Shown: positions 1-8,409 of the stretch, piece after piece
Layout: each line of letters begins with the position of its first letter
How positions within the stretch are numbered: the stretch's first letter is position 1
Assembly (NCBI GenBank): GCA_004557645.1
Contig: SFGI01000011.1
Coordinates: forward strand, 1-64,000
DNA length: 64,000 bases
Source: [Eubacterium] saphenum
GTDB lineage: Bacteria > Bacillota > Clostridia > Lachnospirales > Anaerotignaceae
Reading direction: 5' to 3'
Notes under the pieces: generated by a model
What the model saw: only the letters and a program-made list of their open reading frames with translations
Told to the model about the DNA's origin: nothing
Databases searched by the model: none
Position numbers and translations under genes: made by a program

Positions 1-258
1 CGCATCGGCAGGCGCACCATCTTTAAAGAAGATCATATTGGGAACGCTCATGATCTGATATTTCTGGGCCAGATCCATGGATTCATCGATATCTACTTTT
101 ACGATCTTCGCTTTGCCCTCATATTCTGCGGACATCTGCTCCAGCACGGGGCCCATCATCTGGCAAGGACCGCACCATGTTGCAGAAAAATCTACCAAAA
201 CGGGAACTTTGCTTTCTAAAACTTCCATCTGAAATTCTTTGGATTTTACCTGTTTCAT
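1..258 (-). CDS. trxA: Thioredoxin (3' end outside window)
   Basis: Cytoplasmic dithiol-disulfide oxidoreductase that reduces protein disulfides. The visible N-terminal 86 codons read through a beta strand (VPVLVDFSATWCGPC) with the canonical WCGPC redox motif at about residues 26-30, then the cis-Pro region SVPNMIFF near the edge. An ATG six bases upstream (264) is in frame, but it lies only two bases behind the TAAGGAGG ribosome binding site, so the ATG at 258, spaced eight bases, is preferred. The C-terminus is cut by the window. It is transcribed alone from a promoter at 325-353. Assignment to the thioredoxin family is secure; the exact paralogue is not determined. Confidence 0.93.
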   Translation of the reverse strand, partial: MKQVKSKEFQMEVLESKVPVLVDFSATWCGPCQMMGPVLEQMSAEYEGKAKIVKVDIDESMDLAQKYQIMSVPNMIFFKDGAPADA

Positions 259-324
259 TTTCATTTCCTCCTTATGTTTTTATTCTCTATCTTAACCTTT
301 TGATGATTTCTTATGTTTGCAATT

Positions 325-353
325 AGTATAGCACAAAAAGGAAATATTTTCAA
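325..353 (-). promoter_or_regulatory. Sigma-A-type promoter of the thioredoxin gene
   Basis: On the minus strand TTGAAA (348-353), a 17-base spacer and TATACT (325-330), the latter preceded by TGC as in an extended -10. It lies about 60 bases upstream of the thioredoxin start. Inferred by eye. Confidence 0.6.
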
Positions 354-520
354 TAATTTTTCTTAAATAAGAATCATTATTGTAATTCAGTCACAAAACT
401 TTTTCGATTTGCTGTATATTTCCCCCCAAAGGGGCAATACTGATGACTGAGGATGTTACTCCCCCTTAGAATGGTTTTCAACCACTCTAACTAACATTCT
501 TTCTACTTCTTCCCCTTAAT

Positions 521-561
521 AGGGTGCCTGTCGGCACCCTTCGCCAAAATCAGGATTTTGA
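521..561 (+). repeat. Fragment of hairpin repeat family S
   Basis: AGGGTGCC/GGCACCCT hairpin (521-540), then TTCG, then a CAAAATC-AG-GATTTTG hairpin. The same order, with different but still complementary stems, opens the copy at 16324. Only the first two hairpins of the family are present. The rest of the 359-447 stretch shows no gene, only a weak TTAGAATGG/CCACTCTAA hairpin at about 465-490. Confidence 0.6.
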
Positions 562-588
562 CCCCATCAAAGTCCTTGTTATAATGAT

Positions 589-617
589 AAAAGGATAAGT
601 CGCCGACTTATCCTTTT
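589..617 (-). terminator. Intrinsic terminator of murI
   Basis: GGATAAGTC (593-601), loop GCC, GACTTATCC (605-613), flanked by A and T runs on either side. It lies just downstream of the murI stop and could work in both directions. Confidence 0.85.
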
Positions 618-622
618 TGTTT

Positions 623-1426
623 TCAGTATTTTTCAATATCAATAATCTCCGGCTGATAGCCGTGCTTCAATGCCTTCTGGCAGACGAATTTGAAGGTATC
701 CGTACTGTCGCTGAGATAGAACTGCTTTTCTCCTACTTCTTCGTTTTCATTCAGCATACCTCTTTCCCCAAGGAAATGCATCACCCGCTTGGCTGTGGCC
801 TTGGCAGGGTCTACCAGCTTGATGGCATCGCCCACGGTAGTGCCGATGCAGCGTTTCAGCAAGGGGTAATGGGTGCAGCCCAAAACCAGAGAGTCGATGC
901 CCGTTGCCACCAAATCGGTCAGATAATTTTTCGCCGCCTGACGGGAAACCTCGTTATCTGTCCAGCCTTCTTCTGCCAAAGGCACAAAAAGGGGGCAGGC
1001 CTTTGTGAACACCTGCATTTCGCTGTCCTGCTCGCAGATCATTCTTTCATAGGCACCGGAGCGCACCGTACCGGGCGTACCGATGACACCGATCTTTTTA
1101 TTTTTCGTAGAGCGCAGAGCCTCCTCCACCCCGGGCACAACAACGCCGAAAATAGGCACATCGAAGGTGGCCCGCAGCTCATCCAGACTGTTAGAGCTGG
1201 CAGTATTGCAGGCAACGATGATGGCCTTTACATCCTTGCTCAGCAAAAAGCGTACATTCTGCTTGGAATATTTCGTTACGGCTTCCTTGGACTTTGTACC
1301 ATAGGGCACACGGGCCGTATCACCAAAATATATGATATTTTCATGGGGCATGACCTTCATGATCTGCTTTACCACAGTCAGACCGCCCACCCCGGAATCA
1401 AATACACCGATAGGTCTTGTATCCAT
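623..1426 (-). CDS. murI: Glutamate racemase
   Basis: Interconverts L- and D-glutamate, supplying D-Glu for peptidoglycan stem peptides in the cytoplasm. The 267-residue length is normal for MurI. The N-terminal GVFDSGVGGLTV loop, the first catalytic cysteine in VACNTASSN (Cys73) and the second in LGCTHYPL (about Cys184) are all present, which is the paired-cysteine, cofactor-independent racemase arrangement. It starts 11 bases after the ddl stop and is read from the same strand, so ddl and murI form a two-gene cell-wall operon ending at the terminator at 589-617. Confidence 0.97.
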   Translation of the reverse strand: MDTRPIGVFDSGVGGLTVVKQIMKVMPHENIIYFGDTARVPYGTKSKEAVTKYSKQNVRFLLSKDVKAIIVACNTASSNSLDELRATFDVPIFGVVVPGVEEALRSTKNKKIGVIGTPGTVRSGAYERMICEQDSEMQVFTKACPLFVPLAEEGWTDNEVSRQAAKNYLTDLVATGIDSLVLGCTHYPLLKRCIGTTVGDAIKLVDPAKATAKRVMHFLGERGMLNENEEVGEKQFYLSDSTDTFKFVCQKALKHGYQPEIIDIEKY

Positions 1427-1437
1427 ACTACTTCTCC

Positions 1438-2517
1438 TTACCCTCTGATGCCCGAATCTCTGGACAATGCCAGTTCAATGAAACGATCCATCAGCTCTGT
1501 TTCTGTCATGCCTGCGTGTACCCAAAGCATGGGATACATGCTGATGGGCGTGAAGCCCGGCATAGTATTCAGCTCATTAAAGAGCACTTTTCCTGTTTTT
1601 TTATCGACGAAGAAATCCACCCGCGCCAGCCCGCTGCCGTCTACGGCACGGTAAATTTTCTTGGCAATGCGGCGCATTTCCTCCACCTTTTCTTCTTCCA
1701 CCTCCGCAGGAATCACCGTGCGGGAGTCGCTGTTGTTATACTTTGCATCGTAATCATAGAATTCCGCTGCCGCAAGGACTTCCCCCACGCCGCTGACGAT
1801 AGGCTCTTCGTTGCCCAAAACGGCACATTCAAATTCTCTGGCATCGATGGCTTCTTCGATGATGACCTTTCTGTCATAACCTGCCGCATAATCCAAAGCC
1901 TTGGAAAGCTGTTCTCTGTTTTTCGCCTTGGAGATGCCCACGGAAGAGCCTGCGTTGGAGGGCTTTACGAAACAGGGATAGCCCAGCTTCCGCTCCACCT
2001 GATCCATGATCTTTTCTCTTTTTCCCTCCAGATCCATTTTATGGACCCAAAGGTATTTCGCCTGGGGAATACGGACAGATTTGGCGATCATCTTGGTAAA
2101 AACCTTATCCATGGAGACCGCGGATGCCAACACGCCACAGCCCACATAGGGAATCTGGGCCATTTCCAAAAGCCCCTGGATGGTGCCGTCTTCCCCCCAT
2201 GCGCCATGAAGCACAGGGATCACCACATCCACAGGGATCTCCTTCACGGTGCCGTTGACGATCTTCAGGAAGCATTTTTTTGTGGCATCGGGGGAAAGGG
2301 ACACCGGTGTGCCGTATTTTTCCCATTCGCCTGTTTTCACATGCTCCACAGGGCCGTTATAGATGAGCCACCGCCCTTTTTTCGTAATCCCTACGGGAAG
2401 GACCTGATATTTTTCTTTATCCAGTGCATTCAGCATCAGCACTGCAGATGTTCTGGAAACTTCGTGTTCCGAGGACTGTCCCCCGAAAATCACCGCAACT
2501 GTTTTTTTGCTGTTCAT
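1438..2517 (-). CDS. ddl: D-alanine--D-alanine ligase
   Basis: ATP-grasp ligase that joins two D-alanines for the peptidoglycan pentapeptide. The 359-residue protein has the N-terminal GGQSSEHEVS loop (about 12-21), the ATP-grasp signatures KPSNAGSSVGI and LFNELNTMPGFTP, and an omega loop with DYDAKY, whose tyrosine is typical of D-Ala-D-Ala rather than D-Ala-D-Lac ligases (family knowledge). The start ATG at 2517 follows a GGAAGG-type ribosome binding site. First gene of the ddl-murI operon. No vancomycin-resistance genes are nearby, so this is the housekeeping enzyme. Confidence 0.96.
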   Translation of the reverse strand: MNSKKTVAVIFGGQSSEHEVSRTSAVLMLNALDKEKYQVLPVGITKKGRWLIYNGPVEHVKTGEWEKYGTPVSLSPDATKKCFLKIVNGTVKEIPVDVVIPVLHGAWGEDGTIQGLLEMAQIPYVGCGVLASAVSMDKVFTKMIAKSVRIPQAKYLWVHKMDLEGKREKIMDQVERKLGYPCFVKPSNAGSSVGISKAKNREQLSKALDYAAGYDRKVIIEEAIDAREFECAVLGNEEPIVSGVGEVLAAAEFYDYDAKYNNSDSRTVIPAEVEEEKVEEMRRIAKKIYRAVDGSGLARVDFFVDKKTGKVLFNELNTMPGFTPISMYPMLWVHAGMTETELMDRFIELALSRDSGIRG

Positions 2518-2566
2518 AGCATCCTTCCTCTCAAACGGAATGACCGATTTTCACCAATTCTTTTCT

Positions 2567-2595
2567 ATTATATGCACTTCGCCCCCCGATGACAA
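2567..2595 (-). promoter_or_regulatory. Promoter of ddl-murI
   Basis: Minus-strand TTGTCA (2590-2595), 17 bases, perfect TATAAT (2567-2572), about 50 bases upstream of the ddl start. Confidence 0.75.
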
Positions 2596-2685
2596 CAAAA
2601 AATTGCGGGAAAACGGAAATTTTCAATATCTTAAACGCATCGTCATTCTCCTTCCGCCTGCTGCCTTCCCGAAAGCAAACATGGA

Positions 2686-2709
2686 AAAAGGCCCCTGACG
2701 GGGCCTCAT
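2686..2709 (-). terminator. Intrinsic terminator of ribU
   Basis: GGCCCC-TGAC-GGGGCC stem-loop at 2690-2705, followed on the minus strand by a run of five T. It lies about 45 bases downstream of the ribU stop. Confidence 0.85.
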
Positions 2710-2750
2710 CTATCGAAAAGAATGATTTCAAATCCCACATTTCCCCAAGA

Positions 2751-3308
2751 TCAATGGCCTTTGATCAAATGGGAAATGGATTTATACAGGAAGAAAGTGA
2801 TGGTGCAGTTGATGCCTGCTTTCAATGCGTTGAAAGGGATAATGGCGGGGATCATCATTGCCAGAACCGTTTCCAAAGGTGCGCCCATAAACAGGGGTGT
2901 GAAGATCATATTCATTACGACCATGGCTGCTGTCTGTACGATGGCACCGCAGATCAGAGCGATCACTGCTGTTTTTCTTGTTTTATGGCGTTTATAGATA
3001 TGTCCTGCCACCAGAACACAGGAGCCTGTGGCAAAAATATGCATAATGATGCCGATGATGCCGCTCTGGGCGCTAACGGTCATCCCCTGGATAAAGGAAA
3101 CGACTACAGTCAGCAAAAAGCCTGCCCCGGGGCCATAGGCAAATGCACAAATCAGAATGGGGATATCCGCAGGGTCATATTCCAAAAATGCCGCCGCGGG
3201 GATCAAAGGAAAATGCACCGCCGCCACCAACACGATGGAAATTGCCCCCAGCATCGCCATAGATACCAGTTGTCTTGTTGAAATTTTTTTGTTTGCCATG
3301 TTTTCCAT
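2751..3308 (-). CDS. ribU: Riboflavin ECF transporter S component
   Basis: Substrate-binding membrane subunit of an energy-coupling-factor transporter for riboflavin or related flavins. The 185-residue protein is strongly hydrophobic with about five to six membrane segments, and has the ADIPILICAFAYGPGAG stretch typical of the ECF RibU/FMN family. The open frame extends upstream, but the ATG at 3308 (MENMANKK) is preceded by GGAGG at good spacing, and the longer frame runs back into the riboswitch expression platform. The FMN riboswitch upstream independently supports the substrate. The energizing EcfA/EcfT subunits are not in this window. Confidence 0.93.
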   Translation of the reverse strand: MENMANKKISTRQLVSMAMLGAISIVLVAAVHFPLIPAAAFLEYDPADIPILICAFAYGPGAGFLLTVVVSFIQGMTVSAQSGIIGIIMHIFATGSCVLVAGHIYKRHKTRKTAVIALICGAIVQTAAMVVMNMIFTPLFMGAPLETVLAMMIPAIIPFNALKAGINCTITFFLYKSISHLIKGH

Positions 3309-3359
3309 TTTCAGATTACCTCCATTTTTTGTTTCAGCCTTCAGGCTTCTCCCAAAAAT

Positions 3360-3386
3360 AAGAAAAAGCCTGAAACTCTTCAGGCT
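3360..3386 (-). terminator. Expression-platform terminator of the FMN riboswitch
   Basis: AGCCTGAA-loop-TTCAGGCT (3367-3386 on +) followed on the minus strand by TTTTTCTT. It sits between the aptamer and ribU, so FMN binding probably causes premature termination. Confidence 0.8.
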
Positions 3387-3446
3387 AAACAAGCAAAGGA
3401 AAGGATGATATTTTCTGCCCACGCAAAAAAAACCAAACTTTACTTT

Positions 3447-3556
3447 TCTTCTCCCATCCAGACTATACTGTCGGTTTTGGAATCGCACCAAATCCTACGC
3501 CAAAGCGCTCGCGGACTTTACCGCCGATCGGGAATTTCACCCTGCCCTGAAGAAAC
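3447..3556 (-). promoter_or_regulatory. FMN riboswitch (RFN element)
   Basis: Read on the minus strand it contains the RFN core blocks in order: GGGCAGGGTGAAATTCCC, GATCGGCGGTAAAGTCCGCG, a GGATTTGGTG block, AAACCGACAGT, and the closing AGTCTGGATGGGAGAAG. All match the well-known consensus. It lies upstream of ribU with a terminator between. Confidence 0.97.
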
Positions 3557-3726
3557 TATTTATGTAGTTATGAGCCATACAGATATACCTCTTAGGCATA
3601 CGCCGCAGAAGAAAAACCCTTGTTTTTTTGCGGCTCGCATGGCATTTATTTTTACAATTTCATTATATCATTTGTTAATAACTTGTCAAGTATATTCCAC
3701 AGAATAGAACTGGGAAATGTCCCCTT

Positions 3727-3939
3727 TTATTTCAGTCGTTTGAAACGGTTGGGGTCGTTTCTTCTGTCTCTATCCCCTTTTTTCGCTGCATAATGCATAA
3801 AATAGCCTGCTACGCCGATGCCGCAGATGGTGCCGACAGCAATGGGGATCAGCGTCAGAGCCGCGCCCGGTTCAATGGCTGCTTCTGCCGTCTGGGCTGC
3901 TGCATCCAGCAGAAAAGCTGTTGTCTGAAAATCGAACAT
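3727..3939 (-). CDS. Small membrane protein, unknown function
   Basis: A 70-residue protein beginning MFDFQTTAFLLD, with one hydrophobic segment (about residues 24-45, LTLIPIAVGTICGIGVAG) and a basic, polar tail (KKGDRDRRNDPNRFKRLK). The ATG at 3939 is seven bases from AAGGAGG; an ATG at 3945 would be too close to it. Topology is probably N-out/C-in by the positive-inside rule. It is not recognised. A second tiny membrane protein is encoded just upstream, so the two may be co-transcribed. Confidence 0.6.
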   Translation of the reverse strand: MFDFQTTAFLLDAAAQTAEAAIEPGAALTLIPIAVGTICGIGVAGYFMHYAAKKGDRDRRNDPNRFKRLK

Positions 3940-4007
3940 CTTCATTCCTCCTTGTTGGGTTCTTGTTTCATTATGGCATAAAAAGGAGACTTTTGCAAGA
4001 TTCCCTC

Positions 4008-4154
4008 TTACTTTCTGCGGAGCAGCAAATACAAGCCAAGCCCCATTGCCACGCAAATCAAAAACGCCGTTCCCCCATGGGTTTTCGCATAGTCCCCCAC
4101 GGGCACCTGTCCGTATTCATTGACCCTGCCCCAAAACAGCCAAAATGGTTCCAT
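4008..4154 (-). CDS. 48-residue single-span membrane protein, unknown function
   Basis: Short reading frame starting MEPFWLFWGRVNEYG and ending in a hydrophobic helix (TAFLICVAMGLGLYLL) with a basic RRK tail. A GGGGGAG ribosome binding site stands seven bases before the ATG. It is followed, about 70 bases on, by the 70-residue membrane protein. The tail-anchored layout and good ribosome binding site argue for a real gene, but I do not recognise it. Confidence 0.5.
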   Translation of the reverse strand: MEPFWLFWGRVNEYGQVPVGDYAKTHGGTAFLICVAMGLGLYLLLRRK

Positions 4155-4201
4155 ACAGCACTCCCCCTATTCCTCCCGACAAATTCTCTTTTTATCATAG
4201 C

Positions 4202-4236
4202 AAAAAGCCCCTCCGCATGCAACGAAGGGGCTGATT
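4202..4236 (-). terminator. Intrinsic terminator of tex
   Basis: AGCCCCT/AGGGGCT stem (4206-4232) with a TTTTT run on the minus-strand 3' side; 14 bases after the tex stop. Confidence 0.8.
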
Positions 4237-4249
4237 TTGCAGGATAGTT

Positions 4250-6388
4250 TTAAATATTTTTCATGGTCAGGGAGATGCGCTTCTTCTGCAGGTCAACGGA
4301 AAGCACCTTCACCTGCACCACATCCCCCAGCTTCACTGCCTCCAAGGGATGCTTGATGAAGCGGTCGCAGATTTGGGAGATATGCACCAGACCATCCTGA
4401 TGGACGCCGATATCCACGAATACACCAAAATCGATGACATTCCGCACCGTACCTGTCAGCACCATGCCCTCTTTCAAATCCTCCATGGAAAGGACATCGC
4501 TGCGCAGCACAGGGGCAGGGGCTTCGTCACGGGGGTCACGACCGGGTTTTTCCAGCTCCCGAATGATATCCTCCAAAGTAGGCACACCGATGCCCAGCTG
4601 TTCTGCTGTTTTTTCAGGAGATTTGATCTTTTTTCCTAAGCCGCTGACCTTTTTCGCCGCCACATCCTCCAAGGTATAGCCGCAAAGCTGCAGCAAGCCT
4701 TCCGCCGCCTTGTAGCTTTCGGGATGGACACCGGTTCTGTCCAAAACCATGGTGCTTTCCGGCAGGCGCAGGAAACCGGCGCACTGCTCATAGGCCTTGG
4801 GCCCCAGCTTCGGCACCTTTAAGAGTTCCTTTCTGGCGGAAAATTTACCGTGTTCTTCCCGATATTTCAGGATATTTTTGGCCACGGTGCCGTTGATGCC
4901 CGCTACATAGGACAGCAAAGCAGGGCTGGCCGTATTCAGGTCTACGCCAACGCTGTTGACACAATCCTCTACCACGCCGCCAAGGGCTTCCCCCAGTCGT
5001 TTCTGGTTCATATCATGCTGATACTGCCCTACGCCGATGGATTTGGGGTCGATCTTCACCAGCTCCGCCAAGGGGTCTTGGATACGTCTGCCGATGGAAA
5101 CGGCACTCCGCAGGGAAACGTCATATTCGGGGAATTCCTCTGCCCCCAGCTTGGATGCGGAATAGACGGACGCCCCCGCTTCATTGGCGATGATATATTG
5201 CACTTTTCTCTTCGTTTTTTTCAGCATTTCCGCCACGAAAAGCTCCGATTCTCTGGAGGCGGTGCCATTGCCGATGGAAATCAGGTCAACGCCATATTTT
5301 TCGATCAATCCCAACAGCTTTTTCTCCGCTTCGGCGGTCTTGTTCTGGGGCGGTGTGGGATAGACCACTGCTGTTTCCAAGGGCTTGCCTGTGGCATCGA
5401 TGACGGCGATCTTGCAGCCCGTACGATAGGCAGGGTCCAAAGCCAGTACCACCTTGCCGCTGATGGGCGGCTGCAGCAAAAGCTGTTTCAGATTTTCCCG
5501 AAAAACACCGATGGCGGATTCTTCGGCTTTTTCCGTCAAATCGCTACGGATTTCCCGTTCCAGAGAAGGGGCGATGAGCCGTTTATAGCTATCCGCAATG
5601 ACTTCCTGCAAAAGTTCCGCCGTATCGCTGTTTTTGCGGATGATTTTCTGTTCCATCCGCTGCAGCAGTTTTTCCTCCTCCCCTTCGATCTTCACAGAAA
5701 GGAAACCTTCCTTTTCCCCTCGGTTCACCGCCAGAATACGGTGTCCCGCCGCTTTTTTCAGGGACTCCTGATAATCGTAATACATTTCATAGACAGAAGG
5801 CTCGTCCTTGGTTTTCTTGGACAGGAGCACGCCAAATTTCATCGTATCCTCCCGCAAAATCTTCCGCAGGTCGGCATCGTCGGAAATCTGTTCCGCCAGA
5901 ATATCCTTCGCCCCCTGGATGGCATCTTCCGCCGTTTCCACACCTTTTTCGCTGTCGATAAAGGCGGCGGCGTAGTCCTCCAAGGTGCCGATGATTTTTT
6001 GTCCCCAAATCATATCTGCCAGAGGCTGCAATCCTTTTTCCTTGGCGATGGACGCACGGGTGCGGCGTTTGGGGCGGAAGGGACGGTAGAGGTCGTCGAT
6101 CTCCGTCTGGGTTTCGGCGGCGTCCAGCTTTTTAGCCAGTTCGTCGGTCAGATTGCCCTGCTCGGCGATGGTGGCTTTCACCTGCTCCCGTTTTTCCTCC
6201 AGATTACGCAAAGCGGTCAGACGCTCGGAAAGCTGGCGGATGATCTGGTCGTCCAAAGAGCCGGTCATTTCCTTGCGGTAGCGAGCGATAAAGGGGACGG
6301 TGTTGCCTTCGTCCAGAAGTTTCACGGTATTTTCCACCTGGCTTGCTTTTATCTCAAATTCTTCCTGCAGTTTCTTTAATATATCCAT
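4250..6388 (-). CDS. tex: Tex family RNA-binding transcription accessory protein
   Basis: Cytoplasmic nucleic-acid-binding protein of the Tex/YhgF family. The 712-residue protein shows the family order: N-terminal helical domain (PFIARYRKEMTGSLDDQ at about 33), YqgF/RNase H-like domain (VVLALDPAYRTGCKIAVID at about 320), helix-hairpin-helix motifs (about 490-560, VGVDLNTASPALLSYVAGI) and a C-terminal S1 domain (LKEGMVLTGTVRNVIDFGVFVDIG, about 640-712). ATG 6388 with AAGGA eight bases upstream is chosen over an in-frame TTG six bases earlier. Monocistronic by the terminator downstream. A family M hairpin repeat separates it from the next upstream gene. Confidence 0.95.
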   Translation of the reverse strand: MDILKKLQEEFEIKASQVENTVKLLDEGNTVPFIARYRKEMTGSLDDQIIRQLSERLTALRNLEEKREQVKATIAEQGNLTDELAKKLDAAETQTEIDDLYRPFRPKRRTRASIAKEKGLQPLADMIWGQKIIGTLEDYAAAFIDSEKGVETAEDAIQGAKDILAEQISDDADLRKILREDTMKFGVLLSKKTKDEPSVYEMYYDYQESLKKAAGHRILAVNRGEKEGFLSVKIEGEEEKLLQRMEQKIIRKNSDTAELLQEVIADSYKRLIAPSLEREIRSDLTEKAEESAIGVFRENLKQLLLQPPISGKVVLALDPAYRTGCKIAVIDATGKPLETAVVYPTPPQNKTAEAEKKLLGLIEKYGVDLISIGNGTASRESELFVAEMLKKTKRKVQYIIANEAGASVYSASKLGAEEFPEYDVSLRSAVSIGRRIQDPLAELVKIDPKSIGVGQYQHDMNQKRLGEALGGVVEDCVNSVGVDLNTASPALLSYVAGINGTVAKNILKYREEHGKFSARKELLKVPKLGPKAYEQCAGFLRLPESTMVLDRTGVHPESYKAAEGLLQLCGYTLEDVAAKKVSGLGKKIKSPEKTAEQLGIGVPTLEDIIRELEKPGRDPRDEAPAPVLRSDVLSMEDLKEGMVLTGTVRNVIDFGVFVDIGVHQDGLVHISQICDRFIKHPLEAVKLGDVVQVKVLSVDLQKKRISLTMKNI

Positions 6389-6400
6389 ACTCAAATTCCT

Positions 6401-6617
6401 TTCTTGGGACTCCGTCCCAAACCCTGCTAAGGGGAATCATTCTCCTTAGAACCTCGATTTGAAAATCAAATTTCTTTGAAATTTGATTTTCGTATAAAAG
6501 TTTAGGTCAAGCCTTTTCATAAGGTAGTGGGGAAGATGCCCCACCCACCGAAGGTGGCTTTGCGAAGCAAAGTACTGAACGGGCTTGTGAGAGTTTGAGG
6601 GCAACGCCCTCAAGGTC
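6401..6617. repeat. Hairpin repeat family M, copy 1
   Basis: A chain of stem-loops fills the gap between tex and the next gene: TTGGGAC/GTCCCAA (6404-6420), CTAAGGGGAA/TTCTCCTTAG, a long GAAAATCAAATTT/AAATTTGATTTTC stem, GTGGGG/CCCCAC, CCACC/GGTGG, CTTTGC/GCAAAG, and GAGGGC/GCCCTC. It ends in AAGGTC directly against the stop codon at 6618. Confidence 0.8.
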
Positions 6618-7661
6618 TTATCTATACTTATTCCAAAGCTCGTCGAGCTTCGCCTTGCATTCCTCGGCGGAAATGGTCAATCGATAGGCTCTGCTCTCGC
6701 CCTCGTCCTTTCGCACTGCCATGCCCCGCACCAACAGATAATCCAAGTGGGCCATGGTCTCCCCAACGGCAAACCATCGCTGGGACAAGGGGAACTCCGC
6801 CCAAGTCTTGCCCCGCATGGACCATTTCAGATGGGCGGCAACCTCCGTTGCGTGGCTGTCGGGGCGGCTCGCCAGAGCATCCACCGTTTCCTTCAGCCGC
6901 ACCAGATGATGCTCGATGATCTGGCTGATTCTCTCGTAAACATCCATATCATTTTTCCGATGGGCAGGGAATGCCGTTTCCATCTCAAACCCGCGGATCT
7001 TCACAAGGCTGTCCAGATAATCCCCCAGGGAATCGGCGGCATCCTTCCAATGGGTGATATTTGGGGTGATATCAAAGAGGATATGGTCTGCCGTGAACAT
7101 GATTTTCTTTTTGGGGCAATAGAGGCACATCTGCCCGGGGGTATGGCCGGGAACGGAAACGCAGACAAATTCCCATTTTCCTACTTTGATTTTTTCTCCG
7201 TCTGCCACATGCTCCGCTTCAAAATATCGGGTAGGCTCCAATCCACGGGCAGGATTAGAAATCCGCAGTTCTGCCAGCTGTTCTCTGGTGAAACCCTCTC
7301 GATAGAAAAGTTCATCGGTCTCTTTCCACCGTTCCCCCTTCATATGTTCCCACAGGATATGGTGGTCTTTCTCGCCAATGTAAATTTTCCCCAGCTTGCC
7401 CTCCATAATGGTAGGTGCCAGTCCCGTATGGTCGGAATGGAGATGGGTCAGGAAGAGATTGGTCTTGTTCCAATCGGCGTTCAGTTCTTCCAGCCCCGCT
7501 AGCAGCGCCTCCTTGCACTCGGGGCGGTTGAAGCCCGTATCGATGATGAGGGTCTCTCCCCCATCCTGAATGATATAGCAATTCAGGTTGCGCAGGGGGT
7601 TATCGGGCAGGGGTACATCTATCTGAAAAATGCTTGGTTCTTCATAAATTTTCTGAAGCAT
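6618..7661 (-). CDS. MBL-fold metallo-hydrolase
   Basis: Metallo-beta-lactamase-fold hydrolase of 347 residues. The zinc ligands are visible as THLHSDHTG (HxHxDH, about residues 70-78), a distal histidine in VPGHTPGQ, an aspartate in FTADHILFD, and a final histidine in AFPAHR. The C-terminal 120 residues (MSRGKTW-like helices, then a winged-helix-like tail ending LDELWNKYR) match the extra domain of YflN/ribonuclease-Z-unrelated MBL hydrolases. Substrate unknown. ATG 7661 follows GAGGAAACAGA; the frame extends upstream without a better start. The repeat copy at 6401 abuts its stop. Confidence 0.85.
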   Translation of the reverse strand: MLQKIYEEPSIFQIDVPLPDNPLRNLNCYIIQDGGETLIIDTGFNRPECKEALLAGLEELNADWNKTNLFLTHLHSDHTGLAPTIMEGKLGKIYIGEKDHHILWEHMKGERWKETDELFYREGFTREQLAELRISNPARGLEPTRYFEAEHVADGEKIKVGKWEFVCVSVPGHTPGQMCLYCPKKKIMFTADHILFDITPNITHWKDAADSLGDYLDSLVKIRGFEMETAFPAHRKNDMDVYERISQIIEHHLVRLKETVDALASRPDSHATEVAAHLKWSMRGKTWAEFPLSQRWFAVGETMAHLDYLLVRGMAVRKDEGESRAYRLTISAEECKAKLDELWNKYR

Positions 7662-7752
7662 TCTGTTTCCTCGCTTTCTGTTTCGTGGTATTCTTAATTG
7701 TAACATAAGAAAATCCACCACGCCACATCAGAAAAAACAGGAGGGAATCCCC

Positions 7753-8235
7753 ATGCTTACCATCAGACCCGCAGCCGAAACAGACTACGCCGCCATCGTC
7801 ACCTGGAACGCCGGCAAAAACGAAGCTTATCTTTTCCAGTGGGCAGGTTTCACCGCCTATCAGCACCCTTTGACAGTGGAACAAATCGCCAAACAAGCCA
7901 AAAAGGATGATGTGACCATTTTTATGATATTGGAAAACGAAACACCCATCGGCACAGCAGAGCTTTGCGATATCGACAAAGATGCAAAGGCAGGCCGCAT
8001 CTGCCGTGTGCTTTTCGCAGAGGAAGCCAGAGGCAAAGGCTATGGCGCAGAAGCACTGAAAGCCCTTTCCCGCATGGCCTTTGAAGAAATGGGGCTGGTG
8101 TCCCTTTCCCTTCGGGTGTTCTGCTTTAATCTGAGCGCCATCCGCTGTTATGAAAAAGTGGGCTTCCGCATGGCAGAATATTTTGAAGAAAAAGACCCTC
8201 ACTGGAACAATTATTCCATGGAACTGAAAAAATAA
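7753..8235 (+). CDS. GNAT family N-acetyltransferase
   Basis: Acyl-CoA-dependent N-acetyltransferase, 160 residues, RimJ/RimL-like. The acetyl-CoA pyrophosphate loop is seen as EEARGKGYGAEALKAL (about 96-111) and the C-terminal pairing of L-R-V-F-C-F-N with the NLSAIRCYEKVGF segment is typical. A CAGGAGGGAATCCCC ribosome binding region precedes the ATG. Transcribed divergently from the metallo-hydrolase and closed by a strong terminator. The acceptor substrate cannot be read from the sequence. Confidence 0.88.
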   Translation: MLTIRPAAETDYAAIVTWNAGKNEAYLFQWAGFTAYQHPLTVEQIAKQAKKDDVTIFMILENETPIGTAELCDIDKDAKAGRICRVLFAEEARGKGYGAEALKALSRMAFEEMGLVSLSLRVFCFNLSAIRCYEKVGFRMAEYFEEKDPHWNNYSMELKK

Positions 8236-8242
8236 CCCCTCA

Positions 8243-8267
8243 GGCGGACAAGCAGTCCGCCTTTTTT
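8243..8267 (+). terminator. Intrinsic terminator after the acetyltransferase
   Basis: GGCGGAC (8243-8249), five-base loop, GTCCGCC, then six T. Confidence 0.9.
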
Positions 8268-8311
8268 ATTCCCCCATTTGCAAATTATTTTATTTTAAAT
8301 GCAAAATATAA

Positions 8312-8340
8312 TTGACATTAAGAAAAATATGTTGTATAAC
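8312..8340 (+). promoter_or_regulatory. Promoter of the XRE/DUF6773 operon
   Basis: Consensus TTGACA (8312-8317), 17-base spacer, TATAAC (8335-8340), 70 bases before the regulator start. Confidence 0.8.
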
Positions 8341-8409
8341 TAAAGCATAAGGAGGGTTCTCCGGAAAACCCTCCCCAGGATATCCGAAAAAACACTTACA
8401 GGAAGTGAT

